DNA from: Actinomadura madurae
GTDB taxonomy: Bacteria; Actinomycetota; Actinomycetes; Streptosporangiales; Streptosporangiaceae
Assembly: GCF_900115095.1 (NCBI RefSeq)
Contig: NZ_FOVH01000033.1
Span: 1 to 43,850, forward strand
DNA: 43,850 bases
Direction: 5' to 3'
In this document: piece after piece, positions 43,761 through 43,850 of the stretch
Layout of the letters: every line of letters starts with the position of its first letter
How positions within the stretch are numbered: position 1 is the stretch's first letter
The notes under the pieces: generated by a model
The model's input: the letters and a program-made list of their open reading frames with translations, nothing else
Databases searched by the model: none
Told to the model about the DNA's origin: nothing
Translations under genes and position numbers: made by a program

Positions 43761-43850
43761 GCTCTACGGCTCTACGGCTCTACGGCTCTACGGCTCTACG
43801 GCTCTACGGCTCTACGGCTCTACGGCTCTACGGCTCTACGGCTCTACGGC
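43761..43850. repeat. Tandem array, 8-bp unit GCTCTACG, running off the window
   Basis: Eleven full copies of GCTCTACG without change, then a partial one at the last base. A degenerate GCCTACG precedes the array. The sequence ends inside it, which is typical of an assembly break. Confidence 0.95.

Noticed and set aside
1..43850. tRNA, rRNA or riboswitch genes
   Set aside because: No cloverleaf, rRNA segment or known riboswitch core was recognised on either strand by eye; a covariance-model scan was not possible.

Overview
The window is high-GC actinobacterial DNA, probably from the Thermomonosporaceae/Actinomadura side of the group. The family assignment is an inference from codon usage and gene content. 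Gene order from about 19.5 to 35 kb follows the conserved chromosome-partition neighbourhood near oriC: cca (pcnA), a DUF6049 membrane protein, murJ, a pseudokinase, sigM and its anti-sigma gene, trxB, trxA, a GNAT protein, a PLP aminotransferase and ddl. In relatives this runs into parB-parA. The end of the window therefore lies just short of the partition genes.

Region 1 (0-6 kb) holds small accessory genes: a short coiled-coil-like ORF, a small membrane protein, an endonuclease IV (nfo), a DUF4190 membrane protein, a barstar-family protein, a soluble protein behind a strong promoter with tandem operator-like elements, a MerR regulator with its own palindrome, and a GT87-type membrane glycosyltransferase. 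Region 2 (6-13 kb) carries two tandem class A penicillin-binding proteins on the minus strand. They share start regions, a promoter-like block and a cysteine-containing C-terminal tail. The second has a cytoplasmic Gly/Pro tail of roughly 500 residues. Region 3 (13-18.2 kb) holds a PadR regulator with a perfect 12-bp-arm inverted repeat, inositol-3-phosphate synthase, an orphan peptide-binding lipoprotein and an MFS transporter.

Region 4 (18.2-35.1 kb) is the conserved oriC-flank block. Three points stand out. The DUF6049 and murJ genes overlap by 374 nt in different frames. The sigM gene appears frameshifted at a G run near its 5' end. The trxBA operon is preceded by an exact GGGAAT-N18-GTT element, the form of a SigR promoter. 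Cell-wall genes (murJ, ddl, two PBPs, pseudokinase) and thiol-redox genes (trxB, trxA, sigma/anti-sigma) dominate.

Region 5 (35.1-43.85 kb) is different. It has one convincing intact gene (a DUF1963 protein). The rest is decayed DNA: relics of a dapB-like reductase, an MmyB-type XRE regulator, an IS481-like transposase and possibly a LanC-like protein, with diverged repeats, two 8-bp-period tandem arrays and three of the window's four perfect parS sites (GTTTCACGTGAAAC). The parS sites sit inside diverged copies of a repeat whose minus-strand translation resembles a ParA N-terminal extension. The most interesting reading is a parS array assembled in, or surviving in, a gene graveyard next to the partition locus. 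The sequence stops inside a tandem array, so the window end is probably a contig break.
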